A DNA stretch of 64,000 nucleotides from Coprococcus comes ATCC 27758 (GCF_025149785.1 NZ_CP102277.1:992001-1056000), one strand, 5' to 3'; counted from the first letter of the stretch, positions 27,189 to 35,761 are shown. Notes: generated from the sequence alone by a model not told the origin. Program-made: numbers and translations.

Positions 27189-27212
27189 GCAGTCCATCAA
27201 GGGCTGCTTTTT
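27189..27212 (+). terminator. intrinsic terminator after the rpiB remnant
   Basis: GCAGTCC pairs with GGGCTGC (one G-U) across a 5-nt loop, followed by five T residues. Confidence 0.75.
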
Positions 27213-27326
27213 GCTATAGAAAAACACGATAAGGATATACAATTATAGTATAAATGTATTTGAGATAGAAGGGAAAATGTGATAACATTAGATAGCAAAA
27301 TTCAAAAAGGGGAAAAGGAAAAAGAG

Positions 27327-28013
27327 ATGAAAAACAAGAAGCTATGGATATTTGGGGGAATCATCCTTTTGATTGTGATCCTGAATCATATTTTTGACTG
27401 GTCTTCTTACATAAGTACTACAGAAAATCTTGAATTTATGAAGCGGATAGTGCAGAATAATCTTCCTCTGGCAATTCTATTGTATATGGTATTGACAGTT
27501 GTAGGGTGTGTGGTGCTTGCGCTTCCGGGAGTGACGTTTGCGATACTGGCAGGACTTCTCTTTGGACCAGTAATCGGTACGATTTGTTGTTCTATGGCAA
27601 CAACGATCGGGGCGGTTCTTGCATTTATTGCAGGACGTTTTTTCTTGAAAGACAGTATTGGACCAGTGGTTGCAAAAAACCGTATCTTGAAAAAATGGTT
27701 GTTTGACGATACTGGCTGTAATGAATTATTTGTTCTTATGATTACACGTCTGGTTCCGGTATTTCCATTTAATCTGCAGAATTTTGCGTATGGTATTACA
27801 GATATCCGTTTTAGTACGTATGCAATTGGTTCGTTGATATTTATGCTACCTGGTACAGCGATGTATACGGTTGGTATAGCAGGTCTTGCGGATAAGGAGA
27901 ATAGGTTGCTTTATATTGGAATAGCAGTAGTGCTGGCAGTTGTAGTCACGATAATCGGGATGATCCTGAAAAAGCGTTACCTGAAAGATGACCTGGAAGA
28001 AAATAAGGAATAA
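27327..28013 (+). CDS. VTT (TVP38/TMEM64, DedA-like) membrane protein 1
   Basis: 228-residue inner-membrane protein. The VTT core is clear: LPGVTFAILAGLLFGPVIGTICCSMATTIGAVLAFIAGRFFL and then LFVLMITRLVPVFPFNLQNFAYGITDIRFSTYAIGSLIFMLPGTAMYTVGIAGLAD. Family members act as lipid scramblases or flippases, including for undecaprenyl phosphate or PE in some bacteria; the substrate here is not known. The start at 27327 (MKNKKLW) is preferred over 27279 because the earlier codons are charged and lack a ribosome site. A homologue follows 12 nt later in the same operon. Confidence 0.88.
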   Translation: MKNKKLWIFGGIILLIVILNHIFDWSSYISTTENLEFMKRIVQNNLPLAILLYMVLTVVGCVVLALPGVTFAILAGLLFGPVIGTICCSMATTIGAVLAFIAGRFFLKDSIGPVVAKNRILKKWLFDDTGCNELFVLMITRLVPVFPFNLQNFAYGITDIRFSTYAIGSLIFMLPGTAMYTVGIAGLADKENRLLYIGIAVVLAVVVTIIGMILKKRYLKDDLEENKE

Positions 28014-28025
28014 GGAGTAAAAAGT

Positions 28026-28730
28026 ATGGAAAAAAAGAAAAATATTTGGGTGGGGAAAATAGTAGTGATTGTTTTGATTATTGTATCAATCGGAAGTTAT
28101 TATGTATTTCCGTCCGTAAAACATGTGATGAATCAGGTATTTAAGATGTTTGCTAGTGGAGACTTTGCAGTGGTCAGAGACTTTGTAGCATCTTATGGGG
28201 CATATGCGGCATTGATTTCATTTTTGCTTATGATTTTTCAGTCGATTGCAGCGCCTCTTCCGGCATTTCTGATTACATTTGCAAATGCGAATCTTTTTGG
28301 ATGGTGGCAGGGAGCTATTCTGTCATGGAGCAGTGCGATGGCAGGAGCAGCGGTATGCTTTTTCATTGCAAGAATACTTGGACGTGATGTGGCAGAAAAG
28401 CTTACGAGTAAAGCTGGAATGCAGCAGATAGATACATTTTTTAAAAAATATGGAAAGAATACAGTTCTGATCTGTCGTTTGCTTCCGTTTGTTTCGTTTG
28501 ATATTGTAAGTTATGCAGCAGGACTTACTTCGATGTCGTTTATATCTTTTTTTGTGGCAACTGGTGTAGGACAGCTTCCGGCAACGATTGTATATTCTTA
28601 TGTTGGAGGAATGCTGACAGGAGGAGCGAAGTTTCTGGTGACAGGACTGCTGATCCTGTTTGCTCTGTCGGCACTGATTTTTATGGGGAGAAAGATCTAC
28701 ATGGACAGACAGAATAAAAAAGCAAAATAA
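28026..28730 (+). CDS. VTT (TVP38/TMEM64, DedA-like) membrane protein 2
   Basis: 234 residues with the same fold as the gene before it: APLPAFLITFANANLFGWWQGAILSWSSAMAGAAVCFFIARILGRDV and CRLLPFVSFDIVSYAAGLTSMSFISFFVATGVGQLPATIVYSYVG. The two copies are clearly paralogous but diverged, so they may form a heteromer or serve different lipids. AAGGAG precedes the ATG. The operon ends at the terminator just after. Confidence 0.88.
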   Translation: MEKKKNIWVGKIVVIVLIIVSIGSYYVFPSVKHVMNQVFKMFASGDFAVVRDFVASYGAYAALISFLLMIFQSIAAPLPAFLITFANANLFGWWQGAILSWSSAMAGAAVCFFIARILGRDVAEKLTSKAGMQQIDTFFKKYGKNTVLICRLLPFVSFDIVSYAAGLTSMSFISFFVATGVGQLPATIVYSYVGGMLTGGAKFLVTGLLILFALSALIFMGRKIYMDRQNKKAK

Positions 28731-28738
28731 ATGGTATA

Positions 28739-28775
28739 AAAAAGTCATTATCTATGGATGGAATAATGACTTTTT
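28739..28775 (+). terminator. intrinsic terminator
   Basis: AAAAAGTCATTAT / ATAATGACTTTTT stem with an 11-nt loop and a T-run. Confidence 0.85.
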
Positions 28776-28811
28776 CTGTACAATCTTTAGAAAAAATTTA
28801 CACAATCTTTC

Positions 28812-28840
28812 TTGAATCCCATTTCATCAGGTACTATAAT
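28812..28840 (+). promoter_or_regulatory. promoter of the M50 protease gene
   Basis: TTGAAT (28812-28817), 17-bp spacer, perfect TATAAT (28835-28840), 31 bp before the start codon. Confidence 0.85.
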
Positions 28841-28870
28841 GGACGTTATTAAGGAAATTTGGAGGATGCT

Positions 28871-29569
28871 ATGCTGTTTCAAAATACAGGACTGACCAGG
28901 GCGATGTATCAGTTTTTTCAGACACTCATTTACGTTGCCCCTGCCACACTATTTGCTGTTTCGCTGCATGAATTTGCACATGGATATGTGTCATATAAAC
29001 TCGGGGATATGACACCAAAATATGACGGAAGACTGACCTTGAATCCATTTAAGCATCTGGATGTGTGGGGAACGTTATGTCTGCTTGTCTTTCATGTGGG
29101 ATGGGCGAAGCCGGTAAGGATCAATACCAGGAATTATAAGAATAAAAAAAGAGATACGATCCTTGTGGCAGCAGCGGGAGTAGTCATGAATTTCCTGCTT
29201 GCGTTTGTCTGTATGATTCTACACGGGCTTTTGTATAAGTACGGATCGAGTGGGTTGATTTTGAATTATCTTTATGTGCTTACTTATTATGGAGCAGTGC
29301 TGAATATTGGACTTGGTGTGTTCAATCTGATTCCGATTCCGCCCCTTGACGGATCGAATATTCTTGCTGAGATCTTTCCGAGGGTAGCAGAGTTTTACTG
29401 GAAGATCCGACCGTATAGTATGTGGATTCTGCTTCTGTTACTTGGAACAGGAATTCTGGATGTGCCGATCAGTCTGCTGAATTCTGCAGTAATCAATGGA
29501 ATGTGGAGTTTTGTGAAAGCAATTCTGAGAGTTGGATTTGTGACGACCGGTGGAGGAACGGTGATTTAA
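28871..29569 (+). CDS. M50 family site-2-type membrane zinc protease
   Basis: 232-residue membrane protein with HEFAHGY at residues 33-39 (zinc ligands and catalytic Glu) inside the first membrane segments and the third zinc ligand in NLIPIPPLDGSNIL near residue 157. No PDZ domain is present, so it is the compact SpoIVFB-like/YwhC-type group. It probably cleaves membrane-embedded or near-membrane substrates; none is identifiable from the neighbourhood. The ATG at 28871 has GGAGG 5 nt upstream; a TTG four codons earlier overlaps this site. Monocistronic. Confidence 0.88.
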   Translation: MLFQNTGLTRAMYQFFQTLIYVAPATLFAVSLHEFAHGYVSYKLGDMTPKYDGRLTLNPFKHLDVWGTLCLLVFHVGWAKPVRINTRNYKNKKRDTILVAAAGVVMNFLLAFVCMILHGLLYKYGSSGLILNYLYVLTYYGAVLNIGLGVFNLIPIPPLDGSNILAEIFPRVAEFYWKIRPYSMWILLLLLGTGILDVPISLLNSAVINGMWSFVKAILRVGFVTTGGGTVI

Positions 29570-29629
29570 GAGAAAGGTGAAAAAGAGCCGGGAAACGGTG
29601 TAAGTGAAAATAGAAAATTGCGTATAGGA

Positions 29630-29664
29630 AAATGCAGGTAGTCGAGAGGATTACCTGCATTTTT
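29630..29664 (+). terminator. intrinsic terminator
   Basis: AAATGCAGGTA and TACCTGCATTTTT with an 11-nt loop. Confidence 0.8.
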
Positions 29665-29702
29665 CGTATACATTGTAAAACTGAAAAGAAATAAGGAAAT
29701 AT

Positions 29703-29735
29703 TACGAAAGACATTCAATAAAAATGTCTTTCGTA
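29703..29735. terminator. terminator of the DUF4317 gene
   Basis: TACGAAAGACATT and AATGTCTTTCGTA around CAATAAA; lies 15 bp beyond the minus-strand DUF4317 stop codon. Confidence 0.7.
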
Positions 29736-29750
29736 TAATATGTAAGGCAT

Positions 29751-30965
29751 TTAGAATGGAACATCCATTTCATTTTCGGATGTATCGCTTTTGGATTCAT
29801 CAGACGCATCAGGGGTGGAAGACTTTGGAAGTCCTCCGGATACGGCAGTCTTTGCACTGATTCCGTTGATCTCAACGCGATCGTCAACGACAATGACCAG
29901 GCATTTCTGACCATCGATAATACGTGTTTCTACAAGATCTGAGCATTCCGGGTTTACCTGAATGGTGATGTCCGGAGTTTTGATCTCGAATTTTTTGAGG
30001 TTTGCAATATTGGAGGCAAGGAGTGTACTGTGCTCTCCGGCAGCGGAATCGTACTGCTCATCGAATGTTTCCAACTTTTCTTCTTCGACACCGCTTTTGG
30101 CAAGGAGGTATTTAACTTCTGCTTTGTCAAGGGCAAGTGGTTCCGGATTTTCAGAATTCTGTTCAATCATTTCATTTAAGTTTTCGTGGATATTTTTGAC
30201 TGTATCGTAGTCGCAGTCATCACCGAGCGTTTCTTCGATCAGTGTACGGAAAGTATCCTTCTGATTTCCGGCGGTGAGTGGCGGAACACATCCAAGAAGC
30301 AGATCGGTCAGACCGTTTCCGAGATTCTCTGCATTTTTTGAATAATAAAGTAGATTGTGAATATCGGTGCTGCGGTCATTAAAAGCAGGGAAGAGGAAAC
30401 CGGCATCCGGCATCTCTACGATCCAGTCACGGATACGCTCATGGAAGCTGTTCTCTTCTGCATGATAACTGAGTCCTGGCTTGGAAAGCTTGACCGGACA
30501 GAAGGTACACATGATGTAATCATAGACTTCATCGGATGCATCGAACATTTCACTTCCGTCCGTTGATTTTCCCGGAATATCGTAGGCTGCATGGACGAGC
30601 AGGATCAGATAGTTCTCGGCATAATCATAGGAATCGATGACACGATTATAGAATTCTTCCAGAAGAGCGTCGTCAGTAAGCCGGCTGTTTCTTAATTTGA
30701 GAAGAAATTCCTGTGTACCACCTTCTGATTCGGTCTCCAGAGGAAATTCCATATTCAGAAGATTTTTTCCGATCGTACCGGACAAGGACTTTCTGAAAAT
30801 GTCAAAATACTTGAACATTTCCTCTTCCGGAAGAGAAAGGAAAGCATCTTTCATCTCCGTTTTTTTCTCTTTTTCACCATCTACATAGCATCCGCAGATG
30901 CGGGTGATCGCACAGTTGGATGGGGTGAACTGTTTTTTGATTTCAGTAACTTCTTTTTTATTCAT
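29751..30965 (-). CDS. DUF4317 family protein
   Basis: 404 residues beginning MNKKEVTEIKKQFTPSNCAITRICGCYVDGEKEKK, the hallmark start of the DUF4317 family conserved in Clostridia. Cytoplasmic, acidic, no membrane segment. Visible conserved stretches are VHAAYDIPGKSTDGSEMFDASDEVYDYIMCTFCPVKLSKPGLSY and FPAFNDRSTDIHNLLYYSKN. The C-terminal ~40 residues are low-complexity (SSTPDASDESKSDTSENEMDVPF). No catalytic motif is recognised and no function is known. AAGGGGAT lies about 11 nt before the ATG. Monocistronic. Confidence 0.85.
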   Translation of the reverse strand: MNKKEVTEIKKQFTPSNCAITRICGCYVDGEKEKKTEMKDAFLSLPEEEMFKYFDIFRKSLSGTIGKNLLNMEFPLETESEGGTQEFLLKLRNSRLTDDALLEEFYNRVIDSYDYAENYLILLVHAAYDIPGKSTDGSEMFDASDEVYDYIMCTFCPVKLSKPGLSYHAEENSFHERIRDWIVEMPDAGFLFPAFNDRSTDIHNLLYYSKNAENLGNGLTDLLLGCVPPLTAGNQKDTFRTLIEETLGDDCDYDTVKNIHENLNEMIEQNSENPEPLALDKAEVKYLLAKSGVEEEKLETFDEQYDSAAGEHSTLLASNIANLKKFEIKTPDITIQVNPECSDLVETRIIDGQKCLVIVVDDRVEINGISAKTAVSGGLPKSSTPDASDESKSDTSENEMDVPF

Positions 30966-31066
30966 AGTAAGTAAATCCCCTTTTGGTAATTGTGATTTTG
31001 TAAAAGACTGATGCTTATGAATTATAACATATTTTGAGGAAGAGTGTGATTAGGAGAGAAAAATAT

Positions 31067-31095
31067 TTGATTATTTTCAGAATAATGTATATACT
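31067..31095 (+). promoter_or_regulatory. promoter of the mazEF module
   Basis: TTGATT (31067-31072), 17-bp spacer, TATACT (31090-31095). The -10 box lies inside the palindromic operator. Confidence 0.8.
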
Positions 31096-31107
31096 AAGTA
31101 TATACAT
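31085..31107. promoter_or_regulatory. palindromic operator of mazEF
   Basis: A perfect 23-bp palindrome: 11-nt arms ATGTATATACT and AGTATATACAT around a central A. It covers the -10 box and lies 18 bp before the antitoxin start. AbrB-type antitoxins bind such sites, alone or with toxin, to repress their own operon. Confidence 0.8.
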
Positions 31108-31125
31108 TATATGGAGGTGAATTTT

Positions 31126-31368
31126 ATGCAAACACAGGTAAAAGCATGGGGAAATAGTCAGGGAATCAGACTTCCAAAAGATATTTTACAAGAGGCCAAT
31201 GTAGAAATAAATGATATGCTGGAAGTAAAAGTATCGGATGGTATGATTATGCTTGTTAAGACCTTCAGGCATCAAAAATTGGAAGAAAGAGCTGAAAAGT
31301 TTGGTGGTAAGTTAAATCTTGATGGAGAATATGAATGGGATAAGCCGGAAGGAAGAGAGGTGTGGTAG
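31126..31368 (+). CDS. mazE: MazE/AbrB-type antitoxin
   Basis: 80-residue protein starting MQTQVKAWGNSQGIRLPKDILQEANVEINDMLEV, a textbook SpoVT-AbrB (MazE/PemI) DNA-binding fold with the WGNSQGIRLPK motif. The C-terminal half (KLEERAEKFGGKLNLDGEYEWDKPEGREVW) is the acidic, flexible toxin-binding tail. The start at 31126 has GGAGGTG 7 nt upstream; an ATG at 31111 overlaps that site and is rejected. It should neutralise the MazF toxin encoded 3 nt downstream and repress from the palindrome at 31085-31107. Confidence 0.9.
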   Translation: MQTQVKAWGNSQGIRLPKDILQEANVEINDMLEVKVSDGMIMLVKTFRHQKLEERAEKFGGKLNLDGEYEWDKPEGREVW

Positions 31369-31371
31369 AAA

Positions 31372-31671
31372 ATGGAGATACAGCAGGGAGATGTTTTAAA
31401 AGTGGAAAAAATTAAGGATCCTGTATTTGTTGCAAGTAAAAATTTTTTTAATCAGTCGGGAGAAATAATTGGCTGTCCAATATTAGGAGAGAGTACAGAA
31501 AGCCCACTTCACATTTATGTTGAAATGGATGAAAATAAAGGTTATATCCAATGTGAACAAATGAAAATGTTAGACTTGAGAATCAGGGGGTATAAAATAA
31601 TAGATCGTGTAAAAAGGGCAGATGTAATTAATGTAACAGACGCAATACAGAGTATATTCGACTATATATAA
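31372..31671 (+). CDS. mazF: PemK/MazF-type mRNA interferase toxin
   Basis: 99 residues: EIQQGDVLKVEKIKDPVFVASKNFFNQSGEIIGCPILGE and later CEQMKMLDLRIRGYKIIDRV match the MazF/PemK barrel, with the QGD(V/I) start and the conserved late strand. MazF toxins cut mRNA at short motifs to halt growth; the cut site here cannot be predicted. The usual MazF R-P-V/VVVS core is changed (DPVFVASKN, then CPI), so it is a divergent member. It starts 3 nt after the antitoxin stop and ends at a terminator. Confidence 0.85.
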   Translation: MEIQQGDVLKVEKIKDPVFVASKNFFNQSGEIIGCPILGESTESPLHIYVEMDENKGYIQCEQMKMLDLRIRGYKIIDRVKRADVINVTDAIQSIFDYI

Positions 31672-31701
31672 ATGCAGGGAACCAATCCGGAACCCTGCAT
31701 T
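31671..31701. terminator. hairpin between mazF and yqeY
   Basis: AATGCAGGG and CCCTGCATT around a 13-nt loop, in the convergent gap; the T-run is short (TTCAT). Confidence 0.6.
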
Positions 31702-31715
31702 CATAATATCTGCTA

Positions 31716-32162
31716 TTAAGCCATCATTCCTGTGAGAATATCATTCACAAGCTTTCCGTCAGCTTTTCCTTTTACTTTCGGCATCAGTTCTTTCATGATA
31801 CGTCCTTTATCCTTTGGTGTCGGAGCATCAATTCCAAGACCGGAAAGGACACCTGCGATTACTTCTTTGATCTCAGCTTCGTCCATCATCTTCGGAGCGT
31901 ACTGTTCAAGAACAGCGATACGTTTCTCGCATTCTTCAATAATGTCTGTACGATCAGCAGGAGTCATCTCCAGAGTTTCTTTTGTCTGTTTGATCTCTTT
32001 TAAGATAACCTGAACTTCTTCTTCTTCGGTAAGATCGGCACGTTTGTCGATGGCTTTGTTCTTAAGGGCTGCAAGAAGAGCAGATAATGTCTCTTTTGTG
32101 TCCTTATCCTTTGCTTTCATGGCTGCGACCATAGCGCTTCTTACTTCATCAATTTTACTCAT
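31716..32162 (-). CDS. yqeY: GatB/YqeY domain protein
   Basis: 148-residue cytoplasmic protein. The layout KIDEVRSAMVAAMKAKDKDTKETLSALLAALKNKAIDKR ... EEEVQVILKEIKQTKETLEM ... LEQYAPKMMDEAEIKEVI ... GRIMKELMPKVKGKADGKLVNDIL is typical of stand-alone YqeY proteins, which share the tRNA-binding tail of GatB. A tRNA-related role is assumed from that homology but not proven. The ATG at 32162 follows GGAGG; a start five codons earlier covers that site. Divergent from the radical SAM gene. Confidence 0.9.
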   Translation of the reverse strand: MSKIDEVRSAMVAAMKAKDKDTKETLSALLAALKNKAIDKRADLTEEEEVQVILKEIKQTKETLEMTPADRTDIIEECEKRIAVLEQYAPKMMDEAEIKEVIAGVLSGLGIDAPTPKDKGRIMKELMPKVKGKADGKLVNDILTGMMA

Positions 32163-32329
32163 TGTATATTCCTCCAAACTTGAGGCAAAATGCCTGTCTG
32201 CACTTTATTGTAGCAGATGGGAAAAGAATTTTCAATCTCTTGAAGAGGAAAACTTGGGTGGCTATTTTTCAAAAAGTGCGGTATACTGATAGGAATGAAT
32301 CAGGGATAGATGAGAGGTTACGCGATAGG

Positions 32330-33223
32330 ATGAGTGGCTGTACATTATGTCCGCGGATGTGTGGGGCGGACAGGGAGAATGGGAAGACAGGTTTTTGCGG
32401 AGAGACAGGGGAGATCCGGGCGGCGAGAGCGGCGCTTCATATGTGGGAGGAGCCCTGTATTTCCGGAAAGGAAGGATCAGGGACGGTCTTTTTTACGGGA
32501 TGTACTTTAAGATGTGTGTTCTGTCAGAACCATGAGATTGCGGGAAGCAAGGTTGGCAAAGTGATCTCAGAAGAGCGGCTGGCGGAGATCTTTCTGGAAC
32601 TGCAGGGGAAAGGTGCGAATAATATCAATCTTGTGACGCCGACGCATTTTGTGCCGCAGATCATCCGGGCGCTTCAGAGTGCAAAGAAGCAGGGGATGTA
32701 TTTGCCGGTTGTATATAATACAGGCGGTTACGAGAGAGTGGAAACCTTGAAAATGCTGGATGGTCTGGTGGATATTTACCTGCCGGATTTTAAATATTTA
32801 AATACAGATCATGCGAAAAAATATTCGATGGCGGAGGATTATCCGGAGGTTGCGAAGGCGGCTATTGCTGAGATGGTAAGACAGGCAGGGAAGCCGGTAT
32901 TTGATGAGCGCGGAATGATGAAACGTGGCGTGATCGTGCGTCATCTGCTTTTGCCGGGATGTCTTGCAGATGGAAAAAGAGTGGTGAAATATTTGCATGA
33001 GACTTATGGAAACCGGATTTATATGAGCCTGATGAGCCAGTATACGCCACTTGAGAGTCTGGATGCGGTAAAATATCCGGAGCTGAACCGGAAAGTGCCG
33101 GAGTATGCGTATGAGAAACTGGTGGACTATGCGATCTCGCTTGGTGTGATGCAGGCGTTTATACAGGAAGGGGATACGGCAAAGGAAAGCTTTATCCCAC
33201 CATTTACACTGGAAGGAGTATAG
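32330..33223 (+). CDS. PflX-like (COG1313) radical SAM protein
   Basis: 297 residues. The radical SAM cluster motif is CTLRCVFC (CX3CX2C). The N-terminus has extra cysteines (GCTLCPRMCGADRENGKTGFCG) as in COG1313 proteins related to pyruvate formate-lyase activating enzyme. Other conserved pieces are NINLVTPTHFVPQII, VYNTGGYERVETL, DIYLPDFKY and VRHLLLPG. It should cleave S-adenosylmethionine reductively; its substrate is unknown and no glycyl-radical enzyme gene is nearby. The start at 32330 follows GAGAGG by 12 nt; upstream in-frame codons to 32162 are probably untranslated. A YkgJ-like gene follows 14 nt later. Confidence 0.85.
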   Translation: MSGCTLCPRMCGADRENGKTGFCGETGEIRAARAALHMWEEPCISGKEGSGTVFFTGCTLRCVFCQNHEIAGSKVGKVISEERLAEIFLELQGKGANNINLVTPTHFVPQIIRALQSAKKQGMYLPVVYNTGGYERVETLKMLDGLVDIYLPDFKYLNTDHAKKYSMAEDYPEVAKAAIAEMVRQAGKPVFDERGMMKRGVIVRHLLLPGCLADGKRVVKYLHETYGNRIYMSLMSQYTPLESLDAVKYPELNRKVPEYAYEKLVDYAISLGVMQAFIQEGDTAKESFIPPFTLEGV

Positions 33224-33237
33224 GAAAGGAGATTGAT

Positions 33238-33891
33238 ATGAAAAGACAGGTGACAATGGAAGAAATTTCAGATGGAAAATTATATACCAGCAATGACCTG
33301 GTAAAAGCAGACTGTGGCGATTGTGAGGGATGCCACGCCTGTTGTACGGGGATGGGAAGCTCGATTGTGCTGGATCCGCTGGATATTGTCCGGATCAGCA
33401 GGGGAACAGGAGCGGCTTTTGAAACTTTGCTTGCAGGAAAGATTGAACTGAATGTGGTAGACGGAATCATTTTGCCGAATCTGAAGATGGCAGGAGCGGA
33501 AGATGGCTGTGGTTTTCTGACAGAGGAAGGAAGATGTGGGATTCATCCATTTCGTCCGGGAATCTGCAGGCTTTTCCCGCTTGGAAGATATTATGAGGAA
33601 AATGGTTTCCGCTATTTCCTTCAGGTACATGAATGTCAGAAAGAGAACCGGGCGAAAGTAAAGGTCAAAAAATGGCTTGATACACCGGATCTGAAAAAGT
33701 ATGAAGCGTATATTGCCAGATGGCATGGATTACTGATTCAGTTACAGGAATACATTGCAGCACATCCGGAGAGTGCGAAGGCGGTCAGCATGGATGTACT
33801 GCAGAGATTTTACCTTACTCCGTATCGGACGGAAGAATTTTACAGTGAATTTTTCCAGAGAATGGACGAAGCAAAAAAGGCATATTGTTAA
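33238..33891 (+). CDS. YkgJ family cysteine-cluster protein
   Basis: 217 residues with the YkgJ/CxxCxxCC pattern: DCGDCEGCHACCTGMGSSIVLDPLDIVRI, then GCGFLTEEGRCGIHPFRPGICRLFPLGRYYEENGFRYFLQVHEC. The spaced cysteines probably bind zinc or an Fe-S cluster. The remaining ~80 residues are helical and unremarkable. AAAGGAG precedes the ATG and the gene lies 14 nt behind the radical SAM gene, so they are likely co-transcribed. Function unknown. Confidence 0.87.
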   Translation: MKRQVTMEEISDGKLYTSNDLVKADCGDCEGCHACCTGMGSSIVLDPLDIVRISRGTGAAFETLLAGKIELNVVDGIILPNLKMAGAEDGCGFLTEEGRCGIHPFRPGICRLFPLGRYYEENGFRYFLQVHECQKENRAKVKVKKWLDTPDLKKYEAYIARWHGLLIQLQEYIAAHPESAKAVSMDVLQRFYLTPYRTEEFYSEFFQRMDEAKKAYC

Positions 33892-33908
33892 ATACAATTG
33901 AAATAATC

Positions 33909-33943
33909 GGCAGCCAGAGAGATGAATTCTTTGGCTGCTTTTT
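33909..33943 (+). terminator. intrinsic terminator
   Basis: GGCAGCCA-GAGA and TCT-TTGGCTGC stem followed by five T residues. Confidence 0.82.
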
Positions 33944-34098
33944 AATACCCGTTGTGAGGGTGAAGGAAAGGCTGTCCTGTTTTTTGACGAAAATCTGTAA
34001 GTAAACTTATCTGTCAAGAATATTTTCTTATATAGGCAAAACTGTACACGGATATGGAAGATGTGTGCACAGGAATCTGTGTCTGGGATTTAAAAATA

Positions 34099-35169
34099 TC
34101 ACAACTGCAAGGCAAGATATAAAAGCACCGCATCCTTGAAAACACGTGGATTCAGCCCGCATTTCTGGTAAATATGATTCAACTTGTACTGCACTGTGTT
34201 TTTGTGAAGAAACAACTTCTGGCTGGTTCCGAGAAGAGACATATTTGCTTCAAAGTAAGTCTGAAGCAGATTTCTTTCTTCATCAGAAAGTGCAGAGATC
34301 GTTTTTTGCAGATAAGCATTTTTTTCCTGCTCCGAGATGGAAGAGAGCAGAATTTCCAGTGTCATATCATCGAAAAAAGCAATCCCGTTTTCCGAACTCC
34401 GGCAGTATTTCAGCGCAGTGAGTGCAGACTGGTAAGAAAGAGAAAGCTGGAAAAGCTGACATTTCTTTCCGACTGCAATGGAGAGCAAAGCTCCACAGTC
34501 TGCGGTAAAATCAGCCAGTATCTGATAGAGAGCGGCTTTGCCGGAGTTTTCCAGCACGGCAAGATATTCATTTGGATAATAAAAGGTATAAAGAGTAATA
34601 CCAAGCGTGCTGAAAAGTCCGATGATCTTCTGTTCAAGGGAAGAAGAGTTGTTGTGTCCATCCGGTGATGACTGGATGATCAGAAGCCGTTTCTTTGTCC
34701 CTGGATTTACCTGAAGATCTGAAAGGCAGGTGTCCAGATAATCCGGATCAGCAATCTCATTCCGAATCAGGGCATCGATAACAAAGTGTTTTTTATCTTC
34801 CAGAGAGCGGCTCAGTCGGTTCAGCTCTTTTTCGCGGATCAGCAGATGGGTAATCCGGTCGGCAAGATGGACGTACTGGCGGACCTGGTCCGGTTCTCCG
34901 GTAATTCCGATCACTGCAAGAAAACTGCCGTGATAATAGAGTGGCATATTGATCCCTTTTTGTGTTCCGGGAAAATCATCATCTGAAAAAACTTCGATTG
35001 TCTGTTCTGTCTGGGCGGCTTTGTGACCGATGGCATGAAACGTACCAATCCGGTCGGCGTTGGTACTCGCAAAAATCATTCCCTGCTTATCGATAAAATT
35101 GATATCCTGTCCGCAGGTGTCTTTGATCGTGTTTACTACCTGAAAGGCAAGTGATTTGTCTAACTTCAT
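34099..35169 (-). CDS. CdaR/PucR-type sugar-diacid regulator
   Basis: 356 residues. The N-terminal Diacid_rec domain (about 1-130: LDKSLAFQVVNTIKDTCGQDINFIDKQGMIFASTNADRIGTFH) is the putative ligand sensor. A GGDEF-like middle follows, and a C-terminal PucR helix-turn-helix (LLQTYFEANMSLLGTSQKLFLHKNTVQYKLNHIYQKCGLNPR). In E. coli the homologue CdaR activates glucarate/galactarate/glycerate genes. A glycerate kinase gene lies 1 kb upstream on the same strand, so it is the likely target. The ATG at 35169 has GGAGG 9 nt upstream; the ATG at 35178 overlaps that site. Confidence 0.88.
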   Translation of the reverse strand: MKLDKSLAFQVVNTIKDTCGQDINFIDKQGMIFASTNADRIGTFHAIGHKAAQTEQTIEVFSDDDFPGTQKGINMPLYYHGSFLAVIGITGEPDQVRQYVHLADRITHLLIREKELNRLSRSLEDKKHFVIDALIRNEIADPDYLDTCLSDLQVNPGTKKRLLIIQSSPDGHNNSSSLEQKIIGLFSTLGITLYTFYYPNEYLAVLENSGKAALYQILADFTADCGALLSIAVGKKCQLFQLSLSYQSALTALKYCRSSENGIAFFDDMTLEILLSSISEQEKNAYLQKTISALSDEERNLLQTYFEANMSLLGTSQKLFLHKNTVQYKLNHIYQKCGLNPRVFKDAVLLYLALQL

Positions 35170-35653
35170 TTTAAACATCCTCCGATTCTGGAAAAGAAGT
35201 TGCGGGAATGATGCAGATGCTTATCCTGCATTTAACAGGATAAAGAGAACGGTATCATTACCACTTATTTAAGAATTGTAGCATTATTTGGAGAGAGGAA
35301 CAAGGTGGAAAGGTACAAGGGGAAGATTGCATAAAAGAAGAACTGGAAAATGTATATGATTCACAAAAATGCAATATATGAATGAAAGATTTCAAAATAT
35401 GAAATAAAACAATTGCTGAAAAAGTATAGATTGACAGAAAAATATCATGTTGAAATGAAAATGAAATGATTTTGAAAACTTCATTACTATATATGAAAAA
35501 TTGTAAAGAATACATAAAAAAGGTACATAGGTATTGATGAAAGCGTCAATAGAATTTATGTCTTTTTTTTCGTACAATAGCATTGTCAGATAAATGACAG
35601 CGCGCTGACATAATGAACGAGTAGAGGAAAGATTAGTAAAGAGGTAACCAAAT
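35170..35653. other. AT-rich gene-free stretch
   Basis: About 480 bp with no convincing gene. It holds a lone TTGACA (35431-35436) without a good -10, a short hairpin near 35535-35553 and repeated TGACA words around 35585-35610 (TGTCA, TGACA, TGACA) before a small open frame. It probably contains the promoters of the regulator gene and of whatever once followed. Confidence 0.4.
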
Positions 35654-35761
35654 ATGAGCGAATCAACTAGAATGATGCTGGGACTGGCAATCGGTAAAAA
35701 GAAAGAAGAATGGGCACTTGCAATTCGGTTTGGAAAGTGTCCCTTTATGGATAATATGTAG
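35654..35761 (+). CDS. possible 35-residue peptide gene
   Basis: An ATG preceded by AAAGAGGTAACC (about 7 nt spacing) opens a 35-codon frame: MSESTRMMLGLAIGKKKEEW, then ALAIRFGKCPFMDNM and TAG. It has a cationic, amphipathic character and one cysteine. I recognise no family. It could be a small regulatory or toxin-like peptide, a leader, or an accidental frame; the good ribosome site is the main support. Confidence 0.35.
   Translation: MSESTRMMLGLAIGKKKEEWALAIRFGKCPFMDNM

Noticed and set aside
32162-32329. N-terminal extension of the PflX-like radical SAM protein
   Set aside because: The extra codons overlap the divergent yqeY control region, lack a ribosome site and add no conserved sequence; the start at 32330 fits the family length.
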